From contig NC_084702.1 of assembly GCF_028389875.1 (NCBI RefSeq), positions 37,943,053-38,007,052 of the forward strand: a stretch of 64,000 nt of DNA, read 5' to 3'. The DNA comes from Rhea pennata. Its lineage: Eukaryota > Chordata > Aves > Rheiformes > Rheidae. The notes under the pieces were generated by a model that saw only the letters and a list, made by a program, of their open reading frames with translations, did not search any database and was not told where the DNA came from. Position numbers and translations under genes: made by a program. Of the stretch, positions 40,132 to 54,056 are shown piece by piece. Each line of letters starts with the position of its first letter. Positions within the stretch are counted from its first letter, which is position 1.

Positions 40132-41313
40132 TTTTAGCAAATGAACCAACTACAAAATATCTGGTACTTTTAAATGTCTAGTCTGACACAGTGTTCACTT
40201 AAACCATCAAAATTGTGAAACTTAAAATAATTTCAATTTCATTGTTTCATATTTGTGAAAGTTTAAATGTAAAAGAAGAGTGAATCAGAGAAAATGTTTC
40301 TATAACATAAATGCTTAGAGGTACCTACAAAAACAGGCATACTTAAATGTAGTAATGTACTCTATAATGACAAAGGGAGCAGATTGCTACTACATATTCT
40401 TTCTGTTGTAATACAGTAAAAATACATGCAGGTTTACAGCAAAAGTTAGAATTATTATTTTCAAGTTATGCAGTCTGCAATTCTAAAGTTGTTCCAACCA
40501 CATGATGCTTTCATAAAATGATATGGTTGTTACAAAACATGAGATTTTCAAAAGCTATTTTCACGGTCTGTGGTAGTCAAAAAGCACTTGATCATGTCCT
40601 TAAGCAGGAACCAAAAGTTAGGTTAATGCAGATGGTTTCCGAGAGTTTCATCTTATGAGGTAATAGACATGCTCAGTCACAATAACTGTATCCACAGTAA
40701 AAGCAAACAGTTGCCTATTTAATGTCTCAACCTACCAGGTTCTTTATAGATCATTTATTAAAAATCATACTAAAATACTCCAGCCAGCCCCTATGAAGAA
40801 AAAATACAACACAAACATTTCCTGAGTAGCCACTGTGGGCTTTGGGAATCTTCCAAGTTCAAACAAAACTTCCAACTGCTATTTCCATCATTCCTCCCAA
40901 CATCAACACCCAATACTTTAGCTGGGAAGAGCCACTCACTGTATATAATATATAAATGCATGCCATGTGAACAGAAAATACGATTAGCAAAGATGTGATT
41001 CCAAGGTATTCAAAGGGGAAAAGGGAGAGGATTGCTTACATATATACATATAAAGACAAGGATATTTCACACATACCTTCCACTCCCATTCCTTTCACAT
41101 TCACAGCAAACTGCCACCAAGAAACAGCTGAAAAACTGAACTGCTAAGGAGGCAAAGGAGCAAATAGTTGGAAATGGCAAAGAGTCGAGAAATAAGGGAG
41201 AAGTATGAACTGTCAAATAGCACATGTAGAGAGAAGGTACACTGTTGATAAATTGAAGAGAAGGGACGGTAATGTTTTCCCAATGATCTCTCTGTTAAGA
41301 TTTAAACACTTAC

Positions 41314-41483
41314 TCCTTCAGTTGCTTAGTTAGCTTCACAACCTGAGAGGCCAATGACATGCAAGTTTCCACAACCACTAAGTAGCGGGAACACATGGTG
41401 TGTCCGTGTCGCTCGGCACTTTGTGAGGGTTTCTCTCCCGCATGGTTTTGCATAGTGACATTTGCTCCATATTCAACCAATGT
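41314..41483 (-). CDS. SNCAIP: SNCAIP coding exon: last ankyrin-like repeat and coiled-coil start
   Basis: This exon is 170 nt, 56 codons plus 2 bases. The acceptor is TTAACAG, ending at 41484, and the donor is GTAAGT from 41313. It begins TLVEYGANVTMQNHAGEKPS, which finishes the preceding ankyrin repeat and opens another. It then gives AERHGHTMCSRYLVVVETCM and ends SLASQVVKLTKQLKE, the start of the heptad-like helix. The last Glu codon is split GA|G with the next exon. Human synphilin-1 has QGHTLCSRYLVV here, against HGHTMCSRYLVV in this copy. Confidence 0.96.
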
Positions 41484-41678
41484 CTGTTAAGACACAGAAG
41501 GCAACATTGAGAGCTGTAAACATAAATCAGCTGTGATTTTTGATCAACAACAAGAACTGCTAGGCCCAGAGCACTCCTGATTAGAATGTTTGAAAACGCT
41601 GGTCTAAGCTGATCATTTTTAAAAATCAATCGATCAACCAAGTCTGCATCACCCAGAACTCCCAATGCATACCACCAC

Positions 41679-41718
<40 letters not shown>

Positions 41719-44700
41719 ATCATCTATCACTGAGGTGCAAGGCTAGCACAGCAGAGTGTGCTGTTCTTTCAGATCATTATTAAAAGACTATTTGTCCTTC
41801 CTCTGTCTTCTCTGTTCAACTTTAATTAATGCATTTTCTGCTAATTTGATATGTAGCATAGCATGACTTGTACCATTCATACTGTGATGGGGATCACCAA
41901 ATGAAAACAGAACACATGCATTTTGATTCTCCATCGAGCTGTAATAATACATTTTTTCAGGTGAGCTTTCCTATGTATGACTGAACACTGTGCTAACTTT
42001 GCACATGCTGATGCAAGTACAGGAGATGCAAGCAAGTGCAATTCAGAGGACATCCATGCTAGATAAAAATCAAGGTCCAGGGAAGCACCAACACATTGGT
42101 AGTCAGTTTTTAAATGAATGGTGCTGAGCTGTAAATGCTTACAAGCTCTGGTGTCTGCTGTTCTGGGGATTTCTAGACTGCAGCACACTGCAACACATCC
42201 TAAGAATCTGAATTTAGGAATGCCTTTGCTACGATATTTGCTGACTCTTTTTGTGGTTTAGCTCTCAATTTTCTACCACAGCAGAATCCCTGTGTTTAAA
42301 ACAATCAGCATACAGGTCTCAATGTCCTGATTCCTCAGCCAAGGGACATTTGGAAATGAAAGGTATGGCACACACTTTCCAACAACTCCAGTAGGTCACA
42401 GAGCCACAACTTCCTTTTGTAGGAAAAAAAAATGTAGAATGATATTTTTTGATGCTGAAAGCTTTGTACTTGCTTGGCTTTCCCCATTATCTTTTTAAAA
42501 GATCCTGAAATATTTGTCAGCATCCAGACTTTAGGTGAAATAAGAGCTCAGTCTGACATACACCTCTGTGGTACCTGTGCTCCTACTGGAGAACCCCAGC
42601 CTACATCTAGAGGTCTGTTCAGGTTGTGAGCATGGCATTTGGGTGACATCTGGGACTTGAATCCAGAGTGTTGTAAGGGAAAAAGAAGTTCTGCCAGGCT
42701 GACCTCAAGAGATGCAATAACTGAAATAAGATTTCAAACCAATCCTTCACTTTTTCTGGTTAGTTTGTAATGATCTCTGTTATATACTATTTGCTTTACT
42801 GTAGTGCCTAGAACAGGATTTAATTGTACTCAGCAATGTTCAAATATATACATCGCTCACAGCATTTTGGAAAAAAATGCTGAACAAAACCCTAATGTAT
42901 CCAGCAACTACAGCATCATTAACATACACATATACACATGCAGGAGAGAAAGAAGGTGGCTCAGCTCCTAATTGACCTATCCAGGCAGAGCCAGGGGGTT
43001 GTAGTTTGCCTACAGCTTGATGTGGCTTTCTTGACTCAGAATAGCAGGCACAAAGACATCTGCTGACAGGAGAAAGGAATGGTAGTCTCTCTTGTCTACT
43101 GAATCTGTATAGAAAGAAAACTTCAGAAGAGTCTTGCACTGCAGCTCATGGCAGCAATTTGGGGTTAATTTGCTGGTAAAGAAAAGCAGGAAAGGGAGGA
43201 GTTATGACCTTGTAAAAAGCAATACTGTAATTCGGAAGACACCAAGAACGTCACTTGCTCATAAGAATAGTGAATAAGAGGGCCGAGGGATCACTGAAAG
43301 CCCATGACACTACCTCCTCTGTATTGCTACCTACACTTCCCCTTCTTTATGGCTTTTCCTTTTTACTCATTCTTCACTGTGCCTTGTTTTAAACTAGGCT
43401 GTTAAGCTCACAGCAGGCTTATTTTATTTCACAGCACAACAGAGTACTAGCTGCACTTAGCACCCTAAGGTGTTAAAGTGACATACAATAACTGAATATT
43501 TTTGCTGTGTATAGTTATTTTCATGATTTACTTCCCATGGCTTTGCTTCACCAACACAAAACGCTAGTTGTTGGTTTTCAAATTGATCTACAATAAAAGT
43601 TGTCACCACTCTGTTTAAAATATTTTACCCATTTCTCCTTCAAAATCATTGTACATCTTGAAGAGACACTGTAAAAATTAGTAGCCCTACACACAGATCT
43701 GCCACAACAGTGCTCTCAACTATTCCTTCCATCCTTTTTTTTTTCCAACTGGTCATAGCAATTGTCTGGAAAATAGTAATAAAAACACTAGCTTTAACAC
43801 AAATGTGCTGATTTGTTTACTATGATTCTTAGAAGAGTTCGTTCAGGATTTCCAGTATTTTTGACATCTTCAAAAGAAGATGACAAAGACAGACTTCCCA
43901 TCAGTTGAGAAAATGTAAAGGTGCCATGTCCTCCAAACCCATGCAGCTGTTTTCTTCTAAGTCTACTCCTTCAGCTCAGTTATCACCTATTTTTCTTTCT
44001 TTTATTGTGTGAGACTCAAAACTGGTTTTCACATAGTCTTCTCTGTATGTCCAAGCATATAAATAAATTGCCATCGTAATAAGCAGCTGTGCATCAGTAG
44101 ATTCAACGTAATATCATGCATAAATATTTTTCGCTCTCTAAAAAGGTCAGCTAGCTGGACTTGGCTAGCTGTATTTCTTTTAAGATTGAACTAAAAAAAA
44201 AATCCCCTGCATTCACTATGCTCTAAGAGTTACTGTCTATCACTCATGTGCAGCAATAAGTTTAATATGTTTATCTGCACTCTCAAAGTCTCTGTAAATA
44301 TCTGAGGTCTCAGACTCTCAGAATTACCACTGCTTCTTGGACATGTTTTCTCTCCCCTCTTGACTTAATCCCACCTTGAGTTCTTTTTCCTGGCTTTCTG
44401 CCATGTGGTTATCTACTCTTTTCTCTGTTCTTCTATGATGACTACCTTGTTTCTCAAGTATCTTTCTGTTAATTTTATTACACCCAAGTTAATTTTATTA
44501 TTATTTCTTCTTTACTTTTCAAAGTGATGACAACAACAAATATTGAAAAGTATTCCTGAGAGTAATGATTCTTGTGACTCCCAAAATAATGGGTACATCC
44601 ATGTTGTACAATTCAATGCAAAGTAGAAATGCTTGACCTAGCCATCCAGTTCAACTCTGTAGCCTTTTTGGTATGTCAACGCTGAACACTGGTACTATAC

Positions 44701-45364
44701 AGGCAACTAAACTAGCTTTTTCAGATCCAACTCCTGAAAGCACTGTAGCTGTATTAGCCTTTTCAGCAGAGCAAATTAATCATTTCAGCAACTCTGTACA
44801 ACAGAACTGTTTTGCTCTCAGTGATCAAAGTTATTCATTGAGAACTACCAGAAATCACTGTTACACTGTATTTAGTACAGATATATTCAAAGGATAAGGA
44901 TGGCTTGCTCAAAGTAGAAATCTTTTAACATGGAACAAACCCTATCTGTTAAGACCTTATGCCAGAGAGCTGCAAATATTTATAAGAAAAAGAAACAAAG
45001 AAAGTGTCAGAATAGTAAGAGGAAGTTGGTATCAAAGTACACATATCTTCTCTGGCAGCCCTATTTTAGCATAAAGACATACTCATTGGCTACTTATGTA
45101 TGAACAACATAATGACATTTTCTTCTTGCAATGAAAAGGTTACTTTAGATTTAAAACAGTAAAACTGAGGATAGAATTCAAAATATAGAGCTTTTTGGCA
45201 TTTCAGTCCCAGTTCCACTGGTTTAAAGCTTTTTCTTCTGGCAAATTTTAAGGTATTAGGGTATTTTTCCTACCTCTAAGGTCTTCCATATTTATTTTAA
45301 AGGTTGTTAGGATTCAAGTTTGACTGAAAGTAGATCTCTGATGCAAACATAGCTAGTACTCTAC
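41484..45364 (-). other. SNCAIP: SNCAIP intron
   Basis: About 3.9 kb. The only notable item is the A36 run near its transcript 3' end. Confidence 0.95.
41680..41715. repeat. Poly(A) run of 36
   Basis: Thirty-six A without interruption follow ACCACCACC, about 200 bases upstream (in transcript sense) of the SNCAIP exon at 41483. It is T36 in the SNCAIP pre-mRNA. No retroposed body was recognised next to it. Confidence 0.9.
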
Positions 45365-45490
45365 CTGTATGCATCCTAGATAGCCATGCTGAGCAGCTAC
45401 ATGAACAGCAGTATTACCATCCTGATCAACTTCATCCAGCGAAATCCCTTGTTCTTGCATAAACTGAAGAAGCCACAGAAGGATCTTCTC
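45365..45490 (-). CDS. SNCAIP: SNCAIP coding exon: ankyrin-like repeat
   Basis: This exon is 126 nt, 42 codons, phase 0 at both ends. The acceptor ends CCTAG at 45495-45491 and the donor is GTAGAG from 45364. The translation is EKILLWLLQFMQEQGISLDE followed by VDQDGNTAVHVAAQHGYLGC and IQ. The DxxGNTAVHVAAQHGYLGCIQ stretch is the best consensus ankyrin repeat in the protein. Human has NSAVHVASQHG at this place, so the bird form is slightly closer to the ankyrin consensus. Two phase-0 introns flank it, so skipping would keep the frame while removing one repeat. Confidence 0.96.
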
Positions 45491-48400
45491 CTAGGGAGAG
45501 AGGAAAAGAAAAGTCACAAGAAGTAAGAAATAACAAAGAGTTAAACATACTACAGGAACACTGGTAGCATCAACTGTTAATAAATCTGTCCCATATTTCC
45601 TATTATAAATCATTGCTTTCAATCCCTCTTAACTTTGTTAGACTTGGTGTTAACATGGGCCAAACTCTTGACTGGATCTTTCAAGGATATAAGTAAAAAT
45701 ACTTCATTCACTTTAATAGAAGACATATTAGGAAAAATATCTGCACCGTAACACATTCAGACAACTGTGCATTGAAAAGCATGAGTATCCACATGTTGGA
45801 GATGAGATGTGAGGCAAAACAGACTGCAGGTCAATTTGAAAATCTGCCAAAATTTGGTGAAAGTTCATAAGCTCCTTCAAAAAACTGCAACAGGAGCATG
45901 CACAGAGATCACAGAGCTGAGCAGCTAGATTCTTCAAAGCTATTATCATGTCCCAGCTCTGGGCTGTTGTGTAGGAGGAGAAGCAACAGAACTAAAAGCT
46001 GGAAATCTATCTATCCTGCAATCTTTATGCATTCAGCAGCGGACGACATGCATGTGCCTGCACGTCAAGAAGGATGGGGAGACTTGGACCACAAACTTGC
46101 AGGCAGAAGCCTAGGAGTCAAAACTGAGTTGAGGGAGAGGGAGAGAAAGGTGTACAAGATGTGGTGCAGGAATCTACAATATCGAAGAAGCACCAGTAGC
46201 TTGGAACGGGAAGAAGGAATTAAATTAGATGAGGATCTGGCAAGAATCTAGACATAGATGGGAAAGGTGACTAGGACTGAAAATCTGGGGAAGAGGAATT
46301 GGACCAGAAAAGAAGCTGTTCGCAGAAAAGAATTATGATCAGTCAGAAGAGGGACTGTGAACATACACATACCCACAAGAAGGCAGACTTTAGATTTCCT
46401 GTGCTTATTTCTTATTTTCCACAGTAGGTTTCTTCAGAAAACTATTCTACTCCCTACCCTAGCAAGCTTCCATGCTTCTCTAGATTAAATTTGATTGTGC
46501 CCTTCTGAATGTGATACATACTGAAAATCTATAATAATAATACATGCATTACATAAAAACATGAGTTCCCTTCGATGATAACCAGGTGTGTGCCTAGATT
46601 TTGCACCTTAATAAAGAATAAACTACTTTCTATCTCATTTTTTTAACCTAAACTTGCATTTTTTATCTTCAATTTATATCTTTTTAACATTTAATGCCAT
46701 TTATATATTTATTTATATCTGTCATGTGCAGTACTGACTAGAAGCTCTAACTCCAAATGGTTTTGTAGATGCTGCTGCTGGCAAACATCAGTGCAAACAA
46801 TTAACCTTAAGCACTTCAGTAGTTTTAGCTCTAAGTACATATTCACACATAGGAAAATGTGTATGCAAGCCTAAGAGTCTCACAGCTAAACAAAACAGTG
46901 CTGAAACGCAGCATCTCTAGGATTTTGAACAGTAATCACGTAGCAAAGAGAAATAAATACGGGGAAAGGAAGCTTTACCTATGTATCTTGGGCACAAGCC
47001 CCTTCTTGTATAAAAATAGCCATGAACATTTTCATGTCAGGGAAAAGAAGACAGGACCTCAGACTTTTTAGGTCTCCTCCAAATTATTCTGCCCATTCAA
47101 ACACCTTGATATCCATTCACTACTTCAGATGGTTAGCTCTGGAACTTATCTTTTTTGAATTTCCCCTTTAACAGTAGTTCTGGTTTTATTACAGGGTAAA
47201 GGGACAGATACTAATACTTCTCCTTGGCTGAATGCCAAATATAGCTGAGAGCCAGCACAGAGAGATGCCTTCAGATCACAGATACCTTTTAAAATACTTA
47301 TGAGCAATTTATAGAGCTGTCAGTGTTGTAAGCCAGCAGTGGAGAAGGATTATGCTATTCCTATGAATTGCTGTTACGTTTCAATAATAATTAAAAAAAA
47401 AAAAAAGCATTTTAGAGAAATTTCTCTGTAGAATTAGAAGACAACAAAAGCTTTGAAATTATATAATATGTATTTCTTCAGAATATAATAGGGATCAAAA
47501 TGTTGAGCATGGTCTGTAATTTTATGACCACAGTCAGCATGGAACAAATTATGCTTTATAGTCATTTATCTTATCAGACACAGAAATCAAGTGCCTGGAT
47601 GGCTACCTGCAATCATCTGTCTTTGGAAGTGTTTGTGCATCAGTCAGTCACAGGCACAACTTTACAGAAGGGAGGAAAAATTAGGGAGAGGTAATAACTT
47701 GTGTTTCACTCAAATGACTACATTTTCCCACAGATATATCCTTGACATACATAGGGAAAATTACCATTTTATTTACTTACATATAGGAAAAATGAAAACT
47801 TCACATATCAAAGGATATATATCCATACTACATATTTGTAATAAAAGTGTTCTTAGATACATTTTCATCAACTCCATTTATTTAAACAAAATGAAAGATA
47901 GTAAGAAAATTCATTTATAAGATTAAAATAATGGAAAATTATCATGTACTTGTTATGCAACAGGAACTGGCAAGTTATTCAGTACATTTAATAATTTTAA
48001 GACTTGCAGTTATCGTATATTGTAACTGTGATTAACAACCCACTGGCATATTCTGGATCTAAAAGTCAAACGTCCCCAAAGAGAAGATTCTAGAAAAATA
48101 TCACAACATGTTATTTCTGTTTTCGGACAGGTTGCAGACCTCAGCTCTCACAGCTGACCTCTGGAGCAGAAAGAATATTTAACAAAAAGCATTTTTATTA
48201 TTAAGTGGACTACAAACGGAAGGATTAGCATGGCGAAAAGCAGTGACTCTACACCTGATCCTAGCCTCATTACTTGATATTGATCATTGATATTGACTAA
48301 ATTAGCTCCCTTTCCCAGTAGGTATTAGGTTTTCTGAATAGAGGACTGTGGGGTGAGTATAAAAGTCACAAAATATCCCTACAAAAATGACGTTGGATAG

Positions 48401-51018
48401 GAAAAAGCAAACATCCTGAGGTGCAAAAAAGTGCACTGTCACGCATTTGTGTGCATGACTGCCACACGCTCCTCCCCATTGCAGCCTCCAGCCCCTACAC
48501 CACTCCCAAGTGGCGAATAAAATCCCTCCTAAGCCCTCATCAAGCTGCAGCTCTGGTTCCCTCTCCTGAAGCTTTAGGCTCACTGGTGGTCCAGAGGCAA
48601 CAAACCCTCAGCACTTCCCATTCTCTCTAACATGTGCAGTCCTTGCTACTGCAGCATCGGTGTTGCAAAGAAACTACATCCCTGGGAAGCTCTTAGTCAG
48701 GACTTACTAAGCTCACCTGGGATTGCAGCACCACCTCCTTCCTATCACATAATGCCCATGCCAGACATAGCTGGTCTATGATCTGCAATACATCAACAAC
48801 CTACACCTGATACAGGAACTTCCATCAACGCCGTTTTTCCTCCATACCCTTCCAAGGTTGCACAACTCCATAATTAAAAAGAAGCCGCTGCTAGGAGGTA
48901 TGCAGACCAGGCTGCAGGCTGGCAGTAAGCTCTTCTCCTCACCCACCATATGAACTTCTACAACCCCTTCCCTGATGGAACAAAAGCAAATGAGACAGAG
49001 ATGAAGAAAAGAGTATTGTCGAGCTAAATTTGGAGTCTGGCCATGGCTGTGGTTTGACTACGATTAACACAGGAGCTTTGATATAAGCTTCCTTTTGTTG
49101 CCCATACTAAATTATATTTATGGAAGAAGAATATGGCATGTATGCACAATGCCTGGTGAAATAATGGATGGGCTGACTTTGTTAGAAATGACTGAACAAC
49201 AGGGCTTCACTGTAAAAATAATACTCTTGTAATTCTGCCAAGATCAGTGTTTACACGCATTATTTCTCGCATAAGTAATAGCAGAATAAATTAAACCTTA
49301 TAGGACAGCACCAACTCTGCATTCAAATTTCTCAACAACTTTTTCTTCATACAGTTGGATAAAATAGTCTGGCTTCCTTTTAGCCTCAATATTCTTCCAG
49401 GTCTGCAAGATATTTAGGGATTATATACATATATATGAAAAAAAAGATAATTGACAATGCATGTGAACTTTCTTTGGCATTCAGTGAACTATGAAAATTT
49501 GTCAGTAATTTTTATACCATCTTTTTAGATTTCATGGGTGGCTGGTTGTAGCTGGTGTTTCTTAACTGGTGAAGCTTCCTTCCTGCTCTGAATAGAATAC
49601 AGTTGCAGCGTGCCAGAGATGTTCCTGGCAGCAGGCACAGTAACTTCACTGAATTTAGTTTGTCTAAATATCTTTAGGGATGAGAGTAAAATTAGGCTTA
49701 CTAAAATGAAAACATGAATGTAAGTCCACATTAAGCTTTCTCTTCCAAATTTTCTTCCTAATAACAAACACTCCTTTCTTAAACCCACTTCTGACCAGAT
49801 ACCCAAGTGCCTTATATTCAGTGTTAGATTTACAGGCCAAACTTGTCAAAGAAAGGGCAGAATCAATCAGTATCTCCTGCAGGGTTCTAATTTGCAACAG
49901 TAATGTGCACAGTAGGTAGGAGGTGGACAAGGAACACAGGTCTCTGGTCACTGTGTGAATGAGGGTGTCTGTGTTGCCTCAGGAAACACCAGGAAAAGGG
50001 GATGACTTCCAGCTCTCCAGCCTTCCACACCTGCCTGCTCTCCTTCCCTCTCCCTCCAGTAAATCCATTGTTGGATAGGACCAACAGCTAAAAGCAGAAA
50101 CATGCCACGATCGTTGTATGACATTTAATAGGACAATCTCACTTGCACAGGGAAAAGAAAAAGAACTTTCTTAAGATGAGCTACATTTTGCTTTTTCTCT
50201 CTTCACTGGTAAGAGAAAAAAAATAGCATCAGGTGAGAAAGTGGCTCATCCACCAAAGAGATTACAAAACAATAATGGATCACTATTCCTTTCATGAGAT
50301 CTTGGAGAAGATCCTTTGAAGAGGGGTTATTGCGAGGTCTGTTTAGGAAAAACAGATTTTGCAGGAAGAGAAAGTGGTGCAATTAAGTGGCGTATGTTTC
50401 CCCAGATGTTAGCAAAGCAGTGAAACACTGAACTTTTGAGGTTTCTCATCATTAGATTTACAGATAGGTTAGGTGCGGACCAGGATTGGTTTACAAAACA
50501 TTTTTATATGTAATTCTCAATAAAACTGGCTAGAGCTAGACAGATGTTCAAATTTCACCACATTTCACTTCAGTGCCAATATACTGAATTCCTAAACTGT
50601 CACAATTTGCCAAAATTATTTGAGAGAATTCTCTCCTGGAAAGGGAATGTGAACCATTCCAGAGTGTTTGATGATTTTCTAATGTCGCCAAGAAGTCCTC
50701 CATGGACGAAAATGAGACGATTAAACTCCCTCAATGTTCTTCGAGTGATAGGTTAGCCTAATATGCCATCTAATCTTCTCCTTGTCATTACCTAGTTTCA
50801 AAAAAAAATGACTTAAAGGAGAAAATACTAAAAAAATAAGTAGATTAAATAGGAAAGGGATCTTGCTTTCTCGGAAGTGTTCTAGATCTTCTTACTTTGA
50901 AGTAATTACAAACACTTGCATTTAAAAGCCACAGAATGCTTATTTGGCTATAAAGATGTTTTTAATTGAAATTGTGGTATGAGCATATATCTGTAAAAAA
51001 TGAGAATGAAAGCCATAC
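45491..51018 (-). other. SNCAIP: SNCAIP intron
   Basis: About 5.5 kb. A 117-codon plus-strand frame (45898-46251) and two overlapping minus-strand frames near 49525-49951 have no splice or family support. Nothing else recognised. Confidence 0.95.
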
Positions 51019-51132
51019 CTGACCATAGCAACCTGCATAATGAATAAGGCTCGGGTGATCTTTTGAGCAACTTAATTCTGCAATAGCTTCTGTTTCGCTC
51101 ACCATCCACCGAACGCACTCCAGCTGACCATT
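51019..51132 (-). CDS. SNCAIP: SNCAIP coding exon: second and third ankyrin-like repeats
   Basis: This exon is 114 nt, 38 codons, phase 0 at both ends. The acceptor ends TTTAG at 51137-51133 and the donor is GTATGG from 51018. It encodes NGQLECVRWMVSETEA, which completes the ankyrin repeat begun in the previous exon, then SCSKDHPSLIHYAGCYGQ, which opens the next. It is nearly identical to human synphilin-1; the one difference I can name is DHPSL where human has DFPSL. The exon is too short to be picked up by open-frame length and is supported by junction phase and by residue match. Confidence 0.95.
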
Positions 51133-53876
51133 CTAAATAAATAAATAAAAAAGAAACTAAAAAATTCCACCTGCTTCAGTTCCAAACACATCTATTAAAC
51201 AGAGAGAGGTTTGTTAGAACCACTAATGTATTAAAACACTCTAATTTGTTTGAAAGTTTGTTCTTTTATTTGCTTTCAAGTAACACACTTGTTTATCCCA
51301 CTGTCTTGGATCAAATATAGCTTGGTTATTGATATTACTCTGTCAGTTTAAACTTGCCCTACATTTTCCCTCCTAAAAGTACAATTGTGTACACATATTG
51401 GTACAGAACCTTTGCTAAGTAGCACCACAGGGGACACCAGTTCAAGAGACAGCAAAATGGTATTACACACTGTCTACCCCCTACTCTCAGATCATTCAAA
51501 AGAAAACATAGTTCTGCTTCCATCACTCATGCAGCAAGGTTCAATGATTAGATGAGACCATTTGCTGGGCCAGAGTGAACAGGCTTTCTCCCTACACACT
51601 AAAATCTTCACTGTTTACTAATTAAATGCATGCTCAATTATTACCATGTATTACTTGTAGTATCTGAACACCTAGTCCTCATGGATTAGGACCTAACTGT
51701 GGCACTGTACACAAACAAACAAGAAGATGGTTCTTGCTCTGAACACCTTTTACCGCCTGGGCCCAAGATTCCCAAGCTGCCGTGCACATTGGTAGTAGTG
51801 CGCAAGTTACTATGAAGCGGGATGTGGATGCTGCACAAATAGATGAGCATTTTATTCAGAGTATGCTTGAGGCCCAGTGTAAAGGCAAGTGCTTTTATCA
51901 GCTGCTCTTGCTGCTGTACTGTCCCCTTTCAGTGACGAAAAAAGCGGTTTACCCATTTACCTGGGTAAATGCAGTTTGGCATAACCACATTCTGGCCTTC
52001 TTCTACTTGACTTTTCTATGGTAATTTTCATAAAGGCCATGTTATTCCTTACAGTTAAAACAAATGTTTCAAGTGCTTGGAAAAGACTTCACATGGGTCA
52101 ACACATGAAACGAATAAAGCTGTTTGCATGCATAAAATGAAAAAAGATATCTTGGGAAGGAAAGAAATTTACATTTCAAGTTGATTATTTTAAAAATGAG
52201 GAAAAGAATGTAATAAACATTAACCCACTTTAAAATGATGTGGGAAAGAAAAAAATGGAGTAAAATGTTTGGCATTTGTCTTATTCCTTGCACATATACC
52301 ATATGCATAGACACACACCACCACTTTTACTTGAGTGTCCTCTATTTTTCTCAATTTCAAAAATGAAGTAAAACAACAAAAACTACTATGTTCTTTTAAT
52401 CACTCTAGAAAAACCCTCATACATCAAATCCGGGTTCAAATATTAGTTAGTACAGGTAACTTTATATATTTGTTGTTTTCCTCTGTATTACAACTGAGTA
52501 AAATCTTAGGGTACTTTTAAAATTAACATAATGAATTATCTACTAAATAACACAATTTTGCTAATTTACAGAGGATTTTCCACAGCCACTTTAAATAAAG
52601 TCAATCGTAAATATAGCAATATGACTGGCCATAACGCACAATTTTTATAAACTCTAAAGGAACTCTTTGCCTATTGTTAAAAAAGCCAACCTTTGGGGGG
52701 AAAAAAGATAAATATATGCTACTAGCTTATAAATACCTCATCTACATAGGTTAAAAAAACAAGAGAGAAAAACATTTCCAACTATAGTTATGCTCTAGAC
52801 TGGCAGACTGTAGCTCTTCAGATTGGACATAGGCCAGAATACTGAAGCTAAATGAGGCATTTTATGCCGTATTTTTTAACAGTAGTTTGGTAGTACAAAC
52901 CAGCTAGATATCAGTTTAATTTCTCATTCATACGGCCTGTCCCAGGGAGAAAAAAAAAAATTATACATATTTCTCTATATCCCTGACTCCTGCCCTAGGC
53001 CACTATGTCACTGGAATGACTGTCACCTCTCAAAAGATAAAAATGGTTTCTCACGGATCGAAATCCACCGGTCGTCTACCATTTTCTACAGTCTTTCCAA
53101 AAAGAAGCAACAATTAAAAACCCTTAAGAAACAGAAACACTTGTTTCTGCTGCCTGCTGAGGGAGAGCATTCAACCGTTCAGTCTTACTTGATGAAGACC
53201 CAGAATCAGTTTGGTTAAAATCTCAGCTTTCTGGTACACCACTAAATTTTACTATAACACAGCATCATTGTACATTTTCCCATTTTCCTACATAATAGGT
53301 CTTCCTGTAAGTTTGGGCATTAATTTTTGCAGTCTATGACAGGTTGTTCTGCAAGATACAATTTTTAACTTTGATGCAATTGCTCTAGACTCCCAAGAAG
53401 TTTCTCCTTCAGATGTGGCACACTGACAAAAACCGTTGTTAGAAATGGTCAAAGTATTACAGGTTTTGCAAATACATTCTCGTATTTGTTTTTCAAGGTT
53501 ATATACGTATTTTAAAAAACCAAAAAATCCCAAGAAACTGTTGTATCATCTAAAGAAAGAATTAAGTCTGAATTAAACAAAAGTTCCTTGAAATATAACA
53601 GTCAGTTAAGTGACTTAAAAGTGAACGTATTTGCACAGAGAACAACATATGAAATGACAGTGGTTAACAACAGACATCGTATCTTGCAGAGTAATGTTAG
53701 TAAAGAGTAAATAGTTATTTATGTGGTACCAGTCAATTGCAGAAATGTTCTTTCTGCTCTAATTTAACAAAACACTTGAAAAACAACATTCTGTTGGATG
53801 TATTACTTACAGTCATCACAGAAAGAGTCTAAATCACCTTTATGTCACATTAGAGTAGAGAGCGAGACTAAGTTAC
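51133..53876 (-). other. SNCAIP: SNCAIP intron
   Basis: About 2.7 kb, AT-rich. A small hairpin-prone sequence (TTTACCCA...TGGGTAAA, 51948-51969) is the only structure noticed. Confidence 0.95.
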
Positions 53877-54056
53877 CTTTATTGCTAACCCAGCTGGAGT
53901 TAGTTGTTCAACATTTCGTTCATTCAAGCAGTCTTCTCCCATCAAGGAAGTAAGATGTTGCAGACATTCTGCGTGTCCCTGTGAGGCTGCTACATGCAAC
54001 AGATTGTTGTCATATTCATCATGAATCTTATCCAGATTATCTGCTGCTAAGTGTGG
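53877..54056 (-). CDS. SNCAIP: SNCAIP coding exon: first ankyrin-like repeat
   Basis: This exon is 180 nt, 60 codons, phase 0 at both ends. The acceptor is a T-rich tract ending ACAG at 54060-54057. The donor is GTAACT from 53876. The translation starts PHLAADNLDKIHDEYDNN and continues LLHVAASQGHAECLQHL, a clear ankyrin repeat core. It ends LTPAGLAIK, the start of a second repeat completed in the next exon. Human has HDENGNN where this copy has HDEYDNN. Ankyrin-like repeats of synphilin-1 mediate protein contacts, including with alpha-synuclein and ubiquitin ligases; that role is from the literature, not from this sequence. Confidence 0.96.

Larger units (their letters stand above)
34898..41313 (-). 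other. SNCAIP: SNCAIP intron
   Basis: About 6.4 kb with the TA and GT microsatellites and the candidate decayed coding remnant on the opposite strand. Confidence 0.95.

Noticed and set aside
45898..46251. 117-codon plus-strand frame in a SNCAIP intron
   Set aside because: No splice sites, family motif or composition beyond chance.
51948..51971. Hairpin TTTACCCA...TGGGTAAA as a regulatory structure
   Set aside because: Eight-base arms only; expected by chance in a window of this size.
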